Positions 35,784-44,510 of a stretch of DNA of 64,000 bases are shown piece after piece. Made by a program: the position numbers and the translations under genes. The notes below the pieces were generated by a model that saw only the letters and a list, made by a program, of their open reading frames with translations, was not told the DNA's origin and did not search any database. The stretch spans positions 6,448,001-6,512,000 of the forward strand of contig NZ_CP108383.1 in the NCBI RefSeq assembly GCF_035958815.1, given 5' to 3'. Source of the stretch: Nocardia sp. NBC_01327 (lineage in GTDB: Bacteria; Actinomycetota; Actinomycetes; Mycobacteriales; Mycobacteriaceae). Within the stretch, counting starts at the first letter, position 1; each line of letters opens with the position of its first letter.

Positions 35784-36367
35784 CGGGCCGCATCCAGTCC
35801 GCGCCACCGCTTCGCCTGCGGCGCATCGAGATCGAACTGGTCGAGAATCCGGGTCACCACGTGATCGACCAGGTCGTCGATGGTTTCGGGGCGGTTGTAG
35901 AACGCCGGCATCGGCGGCACGATGCGCGCACCCATCCGGCTCAGCGCGAGCATATTCTCGAGATGGATCTCATTGAGCGGCGTCTCGCGGGGCACCAGGA
36001 TCAGGCGGCGGCGTTCCTTGAGCACCACATCCGCGGCGCGGCAGATGAGGTTGTCCGCCTGCCCGTACCGAACTGCGGAGAGCGTGCGCATACTGCACGG
36101 CACGATGATCATCCCGGCTGTCCGGAATGATCCCGACGAAATCGCCGCGCCCTGTTCGCCCAGCTTGTAGGAGACATCGCCCAGCGCCGCGACCTCACGG
36201 ACCGTATAGGGCGTCTCCATCTCGATATTGGATCTCGCCCAGGTGCTCATCACGAGATGTGTTTCTATTTCCGGCATTTCACGCAGGGTCTGCAAGAGAC
36301 GCACGGCGTACGGTGCACCACTGGCCCCGGTGATGCCGACGATGATGCGCTGTACCGATTCGGCCAC
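35738..36367 (-). CDS. UbiX-family flavin prenyltransferase
   Basis: 209 residues. Seen: IIVGITGASGAPYAVRLLQTL at the N-terminus, the FMN/prenyl site SSGSFRTAGMIIVPCSM, and RETPLNEIHLENMLALSRMGARIVPPMPAFY, all hallmarks of UbiX. The enzyme prenylates FMN to make prFMN, the cofactor of UbiD decarboxylases. GTG start (36367) overlaps the TAG of the upstream gene by one base. As part of a UbiD-small protein-UbiX operon it corresponds to VdcB-type proteins of phenolic-acid decarboxylase systems. Confidence 0.92.
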   Translation of the reverse strand: MAESVQRIIVGITGASGAPYAVRLLQTLREMPEIETHLVMSTWARSNIEMETPYTVREVAALGDVSYKLGEQGAAISSGSFRTAGMIIVPCSMRTLSAVRYGQADNLICRAADVVLKERRRLILVPRETPLNEIHLENMLALSRMGARIVPPMPAFYNRPETIDDLVDHVVTRILDQFDLDAPQAKRWRGLDAARQERAADGVAALPGR

Positions 36368-36840
36368 TATTCCCCCTTCCGGGCGGCCCGGCCGGCTTCC
36401 AGCCGGGCGAATACCATGGCGCTGCGCGCCCAGTTCTCTTCCTCGACGAGGTCTGCGGAAGTACGAAATGTCAATGGCCGCATGGCGATACCGATGTCGT
36501 CACGCTTGTGCTCGGCCAGCGCGAACTCACAGCCGAGAACATCCTCGAAGATCACCGAGGCCACCAGTCCCAGCTTGAGGTGGTGACAGACCGTACCGTC
36601 CACGGCGAGCAATGCCGCGGTACCCGATCGCAGCAGATTCGCCCGGGTACGGCTGCTCGCCACCGCGGCCAGCAGCGTTTCGCCGCCGACCGCGGGCTCG
36701 AGTTCCGAGCGCGAGAGCAGGGCGCTGTGCGGGAACCCGTCCGCATCGACCGAGAGAAATGGAAATGCCTGCTCACAGGCTCCGACAGTGGGGAATCCAC
36801 GCAGCAGCGCGGAGATTTCGTCCGGAATCGTCATGACCAT
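36367..36840 (-). CDS. Small pyridoxamine-phosphate-oxidase-like (flavin-binding fold) protein
   Basis: 157 residues. The fold is suggested by PFLSVDADGFPHSALLSRSELE, LLAAVASSRTRANLLRSGTAALLAVDGTVCHHLKLGLVAS, a split-barrel pattern. It lies between ubiD and ubiX in one transcript. Third small components (VdcD-like) occur in many hydroxyaryl decarboxylase operons, but those are usually about 75 residues and unrelated, so this partner is unusual. ATG 36840 has GAAAGG five bases upstream; 36834 is an alternative. Possible roles are flavin handling or protection of prFMN; this is inference only. Confidence 0.6.
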   Translation of the reverse strand: MVMTIPDEISALLRGFPTVGACEQAFPFLSVDADGFPHSALLSRSELEPAVGGETLLAAVASSRTRANLLRSGTAALLAVDGTVCHHLKLGLVASVIFEDVLGCEFALAEHKRDDIGIAMRPLTFRTSADLVEEENWARSAMVFARLEAGRAARKGE

Positions 36841-36878
36841 TCGGCCTTTCATCGATCGGTACGGGACGGCGATCGGCG

Positions 36879-38318
36879 CTACAGCGGTAGCGTGGCCTTC
36901 CACTTCTCGCGGATCTCGGCCCGGTACGGTTCCCCGAAACGGTTCGCGCGCGGGTAGGAATCCTTCCAGGCGAACGGTTTACACGCGTCGATGAGCACGA
37001 TCCCCATCGACATATCCCCGGCCGCGCGCTTGGCCGGTGAGAGCCGCGGATCGATCGCGGTGGTCGGAGCCCGGAGGATATGCATCGATTCCGACGGATC
37101 CACCCGGGTGAAGATCGCCCACAGCACATGATTGATATCGGTGATGTCGATATCCTCGTCGACCACCACGAAATAGCGTTCCATGCCACCGGTCCGCTTA
37201 CGACCGGCCGCCGCCAGCAGCGCGTGCATCGCATCGCCCGCACCGGTCTGCTCGACCGAGATGACCATCATCAACTGCCGCGCGTACGCCCACACGCCTC
37301 GAATGTTCTGCACGCCCGAGGCTTCCAGGTGATCCCAGGTGACCGATGCGGAATACAGCGGCACCGCCTGATCGCCGGCCGGAACCGTCGGAATCATCGG
37401 CGGCGCACCGAGAATGATCGGATCATTCCGGTGCATGATCCGGTTCACCCGCACCACGGTCTCCTGCCCGGCATGGGTGAAATAGCCCGTCCACTCCCCG
37501 AAGGGGCCCTCGAGCATCGATTCCTCTGCGACCGGCGGCATCTCACCCAGGATGACGATCTCCGCATGCGCGGGAATCGGCAGATCCGAGCCCGGGGCGT
37601 ACAGCACCTCCACCGCTTGACCGCGCAGGCCACCGGCCACGTCGTACTCCGAAACCCCTTCGGGTGCAGCGATTGCGGCCACCGTGGACAGGATCGGATC
37701 CGACCCGACGACAATAGCGATCGGGCACGCTTCGCCCCGATCCCAGTACTTCTGCGCGATCGCACGCGCATGCCGGTTACCCAGCATCCACAGCGACAGG
37801 CGGTCCCTGCCCTGCACACAGCCCCGGTAGGTACCGACATTCACCCATCCGGTATCCGGATCGCGGGTGATGACCATACAGGCGGTCCCGATATACCGGC
37901 CACCGTCCCCGTCGTGCCAGCGCGGTGTCGGGAACACGGTCAGATCGACATCGTCTCCCGCCATGACGTTTTCGAGCACCGATCCGGTCGGCACCACCAC
38001 CGGCGGGATCGGCTCGATCGCCCTGCTCAGTTCTTTCCACGCCCGGATGATCTCCATTTTCGGTGTGTCCGAAGGCAATCCGAGCGCGACCGCACACCGC
38101 TGCGCGGTGCCCATGAAATTGGCGAACACCCGATAGCCCGGCGGATAGCCCGGAATATTGTCGAACAGCAGCGCCGGTCCCTCCGCTTCGGCGAGAAGCT
38201 CTGTGAGAGCGCCGATTTCGAGGTCCCAGTGCGCGCCGTCGATCACCCGCACCTCCTCCTTACCCAGTGTGTCGGTGAGATTGTCGATGTAATGCCGCAG
38301 ATCGCGAAACAAAGTCAT
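36879..38318 (-). CDS. UbiD-family prFMN-dependent (de)carboxylase
   Basis: 479 residues of the UbiD fold. Seen: PPVVVPTGSVLENVMAGDDVDLTVFPTPRWHDGDGG, the IAIVVGSDPILSTVAAIAAPEG segment, and EGPFGEWTGYF with the paired glutamates (E-x4-E) that act with Arg in catalysis. The family reversibly decarboxylates aromatic or unsaturated acids. ATG at 38318 starts the domain directly. First gene of the operon and divergent from padC. The substrate may be a hydroxybenzoate, vanillate or gallate type acid, but specificity cannot be read from sequence. Confidence 0.9.
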   Translation of the reverse strand: MTLFRDLRHYIDNLTDTLGKEEVRVIDGAHWDLEIGALTELLAEAEGPALLFDNIPGYPPGYRVFANFMGTAQRCAVALGLPSDTPKMEIIRAWKELSRAIEPIPPVVVPTGSVLENVMAGDDVDLTVFPTPRWHDGDGGRYIGTACMVITRDPDTGWVNVGTYRGCVQGRDRLSLWMLGNRHARAIAQKYWDRGEACPIAIVVGSDPILSTVAAIAAPEGVSEYDVAGGLRGQAVEVLYAPGSDLPIPAHAEIVILGEMPPVAEESMLEGPFGEWTGYFTHAGQETVVRVNRIMHRNDPIILGAPPMIPTVPAGDQAVPLYSASVTWDHLEASGVQNIRGVWAYARQLMMVISVEQTGAGDAMHALLAAAGRKRTGGMERYFVVVDEDIDITDINHVLWAIFTRVDPSESMHILRAPTTAIDPRLSPAKRAAGDMSMGIVLIDACKPFAWKDSYPRANRFGEPYRAEIREKWKATLPL

Positions 38319-38481
38319 GACCCCACTCTGCGAGCAGCCTTGCCATCTGTCCAATAGCTGGTTCTGCTACCTGCCATCACAAATGAATATGGTGGGCACT
38401 TCCCCGCGAATACCGGTCCGAGTCATTAGGCTGGTAAAAGCCCAGGTCCCGAACGCGCAGGTCGACCGAGAGGATCTATCG

Positions 38482-39009
38482 ATGAGTGCTGGCCCCACCA
38501 TCTCGAATGCCGCGTTCACCGGTGATCTGACCGGGATTCTCGGCAAGCACGTGATCTACGTGTATGAGAACGGCTGGAAGTACGAGCTCTACGTGCGCAA
38601 TGCGGAGACCATCGAATCCCGGTGCCTGATGGGCCCGATGTTCGGCCGGTGGTCCAAGAACCAGGCGGCGAAGATCATCCAGCTCAGCGACGACCTGTAC
38701 AAACTGGCCTGGGTGGAGCCGACGGGCACGACCACCGTCATCATCGTGTATCTCACGGGCCGCCAGGTGCACACCAGCATTTCGTACCCGCAGTGGATGC
38801 TCGACTATCCCGAGAGCACCCTCACCCGCTACGAGGACAATCTGGACGAGATCATCGCCGCCCGCGATCTCGGACCGACCTACCCGCTGACCCTCGTCTC
38901 CTCGGCCGGGCGCATCACCTACCTGGAAACCCGAGAGCAGGAAGACGATTCCGTCATCGACGGCCCGCCCGGCAAACTTCCACTGGGCTATGCCGACCGA
39001 ACGAATTGA
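38482..39009 (+). CDS. padC: Phenolic acid decarboxylase
   Basis: 175 residues, the normal PAD length. GKHVIYVYENGWKYELYVRN carries the two tyrosines (YxY) that bind the substrate carboxylate in Bacillus PadC, MFGRW follows, and the catalytic Glu is in WVEPTGTT. PAD converts p-coumarate, ferulate or caffeate to the vinylphenol without cofactor. AGAGGA lies seven bases before the ATG; TAGGCT (38427-38432) could be its -10 element. It is divergent from the ubiD operon, so two unrelated aromatic decarboxylases share one control region. No PadR regulator gene is nearby. Confidence 0.9.
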   Translation: MSAGPTISNAAFTGDLTGILGKHVIYVYENGWKYELYVRNAETIESRCLMGPMFGRWSKNQAAKIIQLSDDLYKLAWVEPTGTTTVIIVYLTGRQVHTSISYPQWMLDYPESTLTRYEDNLDEIIAARDLGPTYPLTLVSSAGRITYLETREQEDDSVIDGPPGKLPLGYADRTN

Positions 39010-39124
39010 TCGAGGGCTGTACGGCCCGGCCCGAATTGATTAGGGTCGAAATTACCGGCGTCTCCGGTGCAACGCTCATCGATAGAAACCCTGACAGTGA
39101 TAGATATCCTGAAAGAGGTTGATC

Positions 39125-40720
39125 ATGGCGAAGGCGTACCTGGTGGGAAGCGGAATCGCGTCACTCTCCGCGGCGGCATTCTTGATTCGCGACGGCGGTT
39201 TCGCCGGTTCCGATATCGTCATTCTGGAAGAGCAGGGCCGCGAGGGCGGCAGTCTGGACGCGGCGGGCTCGCCGGAGACCGGTTACACCATGCGCGGTGG
39301 CCGCATGTTCGAGATCCACTTCGATTGCACCTATGACCTGCTGCGTTCCATCCCCTCACTGGACAACCCCGCCGTCTCGGTCACCGATGACACCTTCGCC
39401 TTCCACAAGGATTTCGCCTGGGACGACCATGCCCGCCTGGTCGATGCGGCCGGTGAACCGATCGACGCGCATTCCATGGGATTCACCGAACGCGACCGGC
39501 TCGAACTCGTCAAATGTGTTGCCACCCCGGAGCAGATGCTCGACGGCAAACGCATCACCGACTGTTTCAGCCCCGAATTCTTCACCACCAATTTCTGGTG
39601 GATGTGGTGCACGACCTTCGCATTCGAACCGTGGCATTCCGCGATCGAGTTCCGCCGCTATCTCAATCGATTCGTGCACCTGTTCAAGACCTTCGACTCC
39701 ATGTCCGGGATCTACCGGACCAAGTACAACCAGTTCGACTCGATCGTGCGGCCCATGCTGAAGTGGCTCACCGAGCAGGGTGTCACCATCCGGCTCGGGG
39801 CACGGGTCACCGATGTGCGCCTGGCCGGCGGCGATGCGCTGACCGCCGAGGCGCTCACCGTGACCAGCGGCGGCAAGACCGAGGAGATCAAGGTCGGCGC
39901 CGGCGATCTGGTCATGGTCACCAACGGTTCCATGACGGCCGACTCGACGCTCGGCGCCACCGATAAAGCCCCTGTCCTGGATACTTCCGGCTCGGCGGGC
40001 GCCTGGCAGCTGTGGCGCACGCTGGCCGCGAAACGCCCGGGCCTGGGCAGGCCGGAGGTATTCGATTCCTCGATCACCGATTCCACCTGGGAATCGTTCA
40101 CGGTGACCACCAAGGACCCGACCTTCTTCGCCGAGATGGAGAAGTTCAGCGGCAGCGAGGCGGGCAAGGGCGGCCTGATCACCTTCAAGGATTCCAACTG
40201 GCTGCTGACCATCGTGCTGAACCACCAGCCGCACTTCCGGGAGCAGCCTTCGGACACCTTCGTCTGGTGGGGCTACGCCCTGTTCCCGGACAAGGCCGGC
40301 AATCACGTCCAGAAGCCGATGTCCGCCTGCACCGGCGCCGAAATCCTGCAGGAAGCGTTGTCGCACTTGACCATCGACAATCGCGAACAGATCATGAAGA
40401 ACTCCATCGTGATTCCGGCGATCATGCCCTACATCACGAGTCAGTTCCTGGTCCGCTCACACGGCGACCGCCCCGATGTGGTTCCGGCGGGCTCGACCAA
40501 CCTCGCTTTCATCGGCCAGTACGCCGAAGTCCCCGATGATGTCGTCTTCACGGTCGAATACTCCGTCCGCACCGCCCAGGTCGCCGTGGCCACGCTGCTG
40601 GGACTCGATACCCAGCCCAAGCCGGTCTACAAGGGCAGCCACAATCCGAAGGTCCTCATCGAGGCACTGGAAACGCTGCACCGCCACGGCAATAAAACGA
40701 CCGCCCACGCCGGCAGCTGA
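39125..40720 (+). CDS. ohyA: Oleate hydratase (myosin-cross-reactive antigen family)
   Basis: 531 residues. FAD motif KAYLVGSGIASLSAAAFLIRD at the N-terminus, then the family loop MRGGRMFEIHFDCTYDLL that positions FAD and the catalytic acid, and the FWWMWCTTFAFEPWHSAIEFRRYL segment typical of these hydratases. The enzyme adds water across the 9-cis double bond of oleate (and related acids) to give 10-hydroxystearate, which lowers fatty-acid toxicity. AGAGG lies five bases before the ATG. It follows padC after 115 bases on the same strand; co-transcription is possible. Confidence 0.92.
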   Translation: MAKAYLVGSGIASLSAAAFLIRDGGFAGSDIVILEEQGREGGSLDAAGSPETGYTMRGGRMFEIHFDCTYDLLRSIPSLDNPAVSVTDDTFAFHKDFAWDDHARLVDAAGEPIDAHSMGFTERDRLELVKCVATPEQMLDGKRITDCFSPEFFTTNFWWMWCTTFAFEPWHSAIEFRRYLNRFVHLFKTFDSMSGIYRTKYNQFDSIVRPMLKWLTEQGVTIRLGARVTDVRLAGGDALTAEALTVTSGGKTEEIKVGAGDLVMVTNGSMTADSTLGATDKAPVLDTSGSAGAWQLWRTLAAKRPGLGRPEVFDSSITDSTWESFTVTTKDPTFFAEMEKFSGSEAGKGGLITFKDSNWLLTIVLNHQPHFREQPSDTFVWWGYALFPDKAGNHVQKPMSACTGAEILQEALSHLTIDNREQIMKNSIVIPAIMPYITSQFLVRSHGDRPDVVPAGSTNLAFIGQYAEVPDDVVFTVEYSVRTAQVAVATLLGLDTQPKPVYKGSHNPKVLIEALETLHRHGNKTTAHAGS

Positions 40721-40737
40721 TACCGGCGGGACGTTCG

Positions 40738-40779
40738 AGGCAGTGCCGCCGCCGGCGGGCATAGGCCGCGGCACTGCCT
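40738..40779. terminator. Bidirectional terminator between ohyA and the convergent methyltransferase-like gene
   Basis: Perfect 12-bp arms, AGGCAGTGCCGC (40738-40749) and its complement (40768-40779), around an 18-base loop in the 57-base convergent gap. Long GC stem without a U-tract. Confidence 0.75.
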
Positions 40780-41491
40780 ACTTGGTCGCGAGATAGACCG
40801 TGTTCGACGACTGTCCCCTGGTCAGCGGGTTGTCGAAGAACACCTGCCGAGCCTCGATATCGGTGAAAACGGTATCGAGGATCGCGCAGAACTCGTCGTC
40901 CGGCGGATCGTCGGACCACAGCGCGAAGGTTCCGCCCGGGGCGAGATATGCGGAAAGCGCCTGCAATCCGGCCCGGGTGTAGAAGCCCGCATGCGGTTGA
41001 TGCAGCACGTGCCGCGGCGAGTGATCGATATCCAGCAGCACCGCATCGTAGGTCCGGCCCGGCAGCGCCGGATCGAACCCGACCGCACCCACGGCCGCGG
41101 CGAAGAAGTCCGCACACACCAGCGCAACCCGCTGATCACCGGCCAAACCGGCGGTATCGGGCAGCAGATCCCGCTCATGCCAATCGATGACCGCGTCCGA
41201 GTATTCGATAACGGTGAGCGTCCGGACCCGCGGATCCGCCAAAGCTGTTCGCGCGGTGTATCCCAGCCCGAGCCCGCCGACAATCACGTCCAGCCGCTCC
41301 CCCGGCGTCCGTGCCAGCCCGAGCCGCGCCAATTCCTCTTCGGCAACGGTGAACAGGCTCGACATGAGGTATTCGTCCCCCAGCTTGACCTCGTACACAT
41401 CCGCCCGCACTCCCGGATCGAACCGCCGCCGCAAACTGATCTCGCCCATCGGCGTCAGCCGCCAGCCCAACTCCTCGAACCGTGCGCTCAT
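40778..41491 (-). CDS. Spermidine synthase-like SAM-binding protein
   Basis: 237 residues. The SAM/dcSAM fold is seen in LDVIVGGLGLGYTARTALAD, the acidic VIEYSDAVIDWHERDLL, and YDAVLLDIDHSPRHVLHQPHAGFY. The last stretch resembles the spermidine synthase family gate region, with DID in place of the usual catalytic DxxD. Such stand-alone proteins often have unknown functions. Its ATG lies within the predicted C-terminal extension of the kinase gene, suggesting the two form an operon. Confidence 0.75.
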   Translation of the reverse strand: MSARFEELGWRLTPMGEISLRRRFDPGVRADVYEVKLGDEYLMSSLFTVAEEELARLGLARTPGERLDVIVGGLGLGYTARTALADPRVRTLTVIEYSDAVIDWHERDLLPDTAGLAGDQRVALVCADFFAAAVGAVGFDPALPGRTYDAVLLDIDHSPRHVLHQPHAGFYTRAGLQALSAYLAPGGTFALWSDDPPDDEFCAILDTVFTDIEARQVFFDNPLTRGQSSNTVYLATK

Positions 41492-42575
41492 CGCACGACG
41501 ATAGACCAGGTCTCAGCTGCGGAACGCGACGTGCACGGGCGACATCCCATTCCAGCGGTGGCCGCCGGAACCCGGGATCCGACCTCAGCGGTTCGGCCCG
41601 GCGCACAATCTGGGTGGCTGCGCGGTGCTGGGACTGTCCGGCGTGCGCCGCTGCCGCGACCTCGGCGACCGGAACCGGCGCCGCCTCGGCGGACTCTTCC
41701 GCAGCCGGTGCGGCGAGCATTGCCCGCGCCTGCGAAATACTCGGTCGCGCAGCGGGATCCTTGTCCAGGAGGCTGGTGATCAGTGCGGCGATGCCACCGG
41801 CGTACTTCGGCGCCGGAGCGCGGTCGAACACCACCGCCGCCAGGGTCGCGGGCAAAGCCGAACGGAGAAAAGGGGATCGGCCTTCGATCGCGTGATAGAG
41901 CGTGACGCCCAGCGAGAACAGGTCACCGGCGCCCCCGTGGCCCACGCCTCGAATGCGCTCGGGAGCCATGTATTCGGCCGAACCGGTGACCGCCCCGCAC
42001 TCGGCGAACGCATCCTCGGACAGGTGTGCCGCGGTGCCGAAGTCGGTGAGCAGCACCTCGCCGGTATCGGTCAGTAATACATTGGCGGGCTTGATATCTC
42101 GATGCACCACGCCCGCGTCGTGCGCGGCGGCGAGAGCATCCAGCATGGCCCTGGCGACAGCGGTGGTTTCCTCCACCGTGAGGCGGCCCTGTTCCTCGAT
42201 GCGCTGCTGTAGCGACTGCCCGCGCACCAGGCGCATCACAATCCAGGGCATCCGGTCCTGTACGACAACATCGTGCACCGTCACGATATTCGGGTGATCG
42301 CGCAACCGCGCCGCGGTGCGGGCCTCATGCTCGGCGAGGGAAAGCCGTTCGGCTCTTTCCACATTCGAGGCCGTCGGCGGCAGGCAGACCTCCTTGACGG
42401 CCACGTCCACACCCAGCAGCGCGTCGCGCGCCTTCCACACGCGGCCGAAGCCGCCCGCCCCCAGCAGTTCGATCAGCCGGTATCGTCCCGCCAGCACCGA
42501 GCCCGGCCGGTTCTCCGTGCGCACACCGTCCCCGTCGCACGCGGCGACCGGGTGGCGAGAGATCGTGTTCCTCAT
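41175..42575 (-). CDS. Serine/threonine protein kinase (C-terminus doubtful)
   Basis: A Hanks-type kinase. P-loop LGAGGFGRVWKARD, lysine in VAVKEV, catalytic loop VVHRDIKPANVLL, DFG in LTDFGTAAH, and SAEYMAPERIRG cover residues about 30-300 from ATG 42575 (a longer start exists at 42653). No transmembrane segment or PASTA repeats, so it is cytosolic. After about residue 350 the frame runs 317 bases into the next gene with shadow-like composition. A one-base shift would instead end it at 41513 with HRWNGMSPVHVAFRS, 21 bases before the next ATG. I suspect a frameshift or an annotation artefact at the end. Confidence 0.8.
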   Translation of the reverse strand: MRNTISRHPVAACDGDGVRTENRPGSVLAGRYRLIELLGAGGFGRVWKARDALLGVDVAVKEVCLPPTASNVERAERLSLAEHEARTAARLRDHPNIVTVHDVVVQDRMPWIVMRLVRGQSLQQRIEEQGRLTVEETTAVARAMLDALAAAHDAGVVHRDIKPANVLLTDTGEVLLTDFGTAAHLSEDAFAECGAVTGSAEYMAPERIRGVGHGGAGDLFSLGVTLYHAIEGRSPFLRSALPATLAAVVFDRAPAPKYAGGIAALITSLLDKDPAARPSISQARAMLAAPAAEESAEAAPVPVAEVAAAAHAGQSQHRAATQIVRRAEPLRSDPGFRRPPLEWDVARARRVPQLRPGLSSCDERTVRGVGLAADADGRDQFAAAVRSGSAGGCVRGQAGGRIPHVEPVHRCRRGIGAARAGTDAGGAAGRDCRRARAGIHRANSFGGSAGPDAHRYRILGRGHRLA

Positions 42576-42753
42576 CAGGTTTTCCCAACTCCGTCGGGCT
42601 TGTTTGGAGACACCTCTCATACTTCGCGTGCGAGCACCCGCAGGAAACCTCATTGTCCCGATTTGCGCAGTTCATTCCCCCTATACGTCAATTCCTGACC
42701 GGAAGGAACGGACAACATCCGGATCCGGACCGGAACCCGCAGCGGGAGAGCGC

Positions 42754-44082
42754 CTATCGATCGAGCGATCGGCGGGCGTCGAGGCGGGCGCGGTCGGCGG
42801 CGGCACGACCGGCCTCCCAGCCTTCCGCGCTGCGGATGGAGACGCCGCGGGTGCGGGCTTGCGGAAACAGCGTGTCGAAGGCGGCGTCGACCGCGATCTG
42901 ATGTGAGGCCAGCACCGGCAGCAGCCGTTCCGGCTCCACCGATTCCGCGATGGTCGCCGCGGTGGCCGCCTCCAGTCGCTCGCCGATGCGGGAGGCATAG
43001 GCGACCAGGAAGGACTTCCGGAAGGTGCGGCTGCGCGCCTCATCGCTGCGCGTGTCCGTATTACCGCTGGCGATCATCGCCCTGGTGGCCTGCACCAGCA
43101 GTGAGGTGGACAGCAGTTCGACCGCCTCCAGGTCTCCGTCATCGCCGACGATGGTCATGAAGCCCCACGCCGAGGCGAAGATCGCGCGGCTGCGATTGGC
43201 CTTGGCGACCACATCGATCAGCAGCGCCTTCGCGTCCACGTAGGGGGTTTCGAGCCAAATGCGCCGCGCCCCAGGCAGATCGGGGACCGAGGCGCCGGCA
43301 TCGACCAGCACCCGATCGAGTGCGTACTTGGTCATCAACTCCTGCGCCTTGGCCGAAAGCGCCTCGGCCTCTTCCGGAAAGGAGGTCGATTCGGCCTTGG
43401 CGAGCAGACCTCGGACCCGGCCGAGCACCTTCTCATCGATGTGATGGGGCACCTCGGCATGCGGGCGCGCGGTGCCGGGCAACTGCCGGATGAGTTCCAG
43501 CTTCGGCAGCAGAATCAACAGTGCGAGCGCCTCGATGACGGTGGTGAGCGCCTCGGCGGTGGTCAGCATATGTTTGGCCGCCCATTGGGCCAGATGTGAT
43601 GTCGAATCCGACCACCAGATGTCCGCGGCGAGTTCGCGGAGTTGCCCGAGCCAGGTCTCGTCGACGGTGGCGGGTGCGAACGGGCGGATGTAGGCGGCCA
43701 TCACATCGATCAGGAAGCTGATGGCGAAGGTGTCGACCCGGCGCTGCGCGGCCTGGTGGATGTCGGCGGGCAGCCAGCCGTTCTGGAAGGCCCTGGTGAT
43801 GATGTGCTGCCCGGCCAGGTGCGCGCCCAGTTCCACCTCGTGAACCGGCAGACCGCTGCCCGCGAGCGCGACGGCGAAGCGTTTGGCCACTACGGAATCG
43901 CCCTTCGGCGACTTACTGCGCGCACCGCTCTGCGCCGAATCCATGGCGGTGGTCATGATCGCATCGGCTATATCGGCCGCGGTGACATTCCCCGAATCGG
44001 GCGCCGTCCAGAAATCGGACCCACCCTGCCGCGCCTGCTGCTTGGCCGCCCGATGCTTGCGATTCGGCTTACCCACGACCAC
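42754..44082 (-). CDS. DUF2786 domain protein
   Basis: 442 residues. The DUF2786 motif is clear mid-protein: KVLGRVRGLLAKAESTSFPEEAEALSAKAQELMTKYALD, near residues 215-253. The N-terminus is basic (GKPNRKHRAAKQQARQGG). The family occurs in phages and actinobacteria and is of unknown function. GTG start at 44082. It follows two small genes on the same strand (48 and 67 residues), probably one transcript beginning near the palindrome at 44511. Confidence 0.82.
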   Translation of the reverse strand: MVVGKPNRKHRAAKQQARQGGSDFWTAPDSGNVTAADIADAIMTTAMDSAQSGARSKSPKGDSVVAKRFAVALAGSGLPVHEVELGAHLAGQHIITRAFQNGWLPADIHQAAQRRVDTFAISFLIDVMAAYIRPFAPATVDETWLGQLRELAADIWWSDSTSHLAQWAAKHMLTTAEALTTVIEALALLILLPKLELIRQLPGTARPHAEVPHHIDEKVLGRVRGLLAKAESTSFPEEAEALSAKAQELMTKYALDRVLVDAGASVPDLPGARRIWLETPYVDAKALLIDVVAKANRSRAIFASAWGFMTIVGDDGDLEAVELLSTSLLVQATRAMIASGNTDTRSDEARSRTFRKSFLVAYASRIGERLEAATAATIAESVEPERLLPVLASHQIAVDAAFDTLFPQARTRGVSIRSAEGWEAGRAAADRARLDARRSLDR

Positions 44083-44136
44083 CGACCATATTTCACCGAG
44101 GCCCCGGGGCCTCGGCAGGGGCGTTGAACGCTGCGG

Positions 44137-44283
44137 TCAGCGCACTTTCTCGGGGATCGTGTCGAGAGCGTGCAGCACATGCACCGCGAGTGCGTTCGCG
44201 GTCTTCTCATCGAGCTTGGAATGCTTCCGAACGGTGTCGCTGACCCGCTGGACCCGATTCTCATAAGGTGATTTAGTGGTCAT
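44137..44283 (-). CDS. Small hypothetical protein (48 aa)
   Basis: A short open frame with AAGG four bases before the ATG, coding a basic, helical 48-residue protein (MTTKSPYENRVQRVSDTVRK, then SKLDEKTANALAVHVLHALD). No family recognised. It sits between the RGCVC protein and the DUF2786 gene on the same strand, and codon use is normal for the region. Confidence 0.6.
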   Translation of the reverse strand: MTTKSPYENRVQRVSDTVRKHSKLDEKTANALAVHVLHALDTIPEKVR

Positions 44284-44295
44284 TGCCTTGCTTTC

Positions 44296-44499
44296 CTATC
44301 GCCGGTAGTAGGTCTTCTCGTGCTCGGCCGGGAGAACGCAGACGCATCCTCTGTCCAGCCCGCTCGTCGCGGTCGCGGAGCAAAACCTGACTCCGACGCC
44401 GGCGTGCGCTTCCAGATCGTGCGGGCATGCCGCACAGGAGAATTCGAGCGGCGCAACGTCGATGGGGGTGACCTGTTCGTTGGACGACAACTGCCTCAC
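44296..44499 (-). CDS. RGCVC-family cysteine-rich small protein
   Basis: 67 residues. Cysteines occur as FSCAACPHD, RFCSAT and DRGCVCVLPAEHEKTYYRR, matching the RGCVC motif of small actinobacterial proteins. The CxxC plus CxC pattern suggests a zinc or metal site. GTG start at 44499 with AAGAGG just upstream. First gene of the RGCVC-48 aa-DUF2786 unit. Function unknown. Confidence 0.7.
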   Translation of the reverse strand: MRQLSSNEQVTPIDVAPLEFSCAACPHDLEAHAGVGVRFCSATATSGLDRGCVCVLPAEHEKTYYRR

Positions 44500-44510
44500 C
44501 TCTTTGGTAG

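Noticed and set aside
36367..36840. VdcD/BsdD-type subunit of a hydroxyaryl decarboxylase
   Set aside because: Those proteins are about half this size and carry different motifs; the sequence fits a split-barrel fold better.
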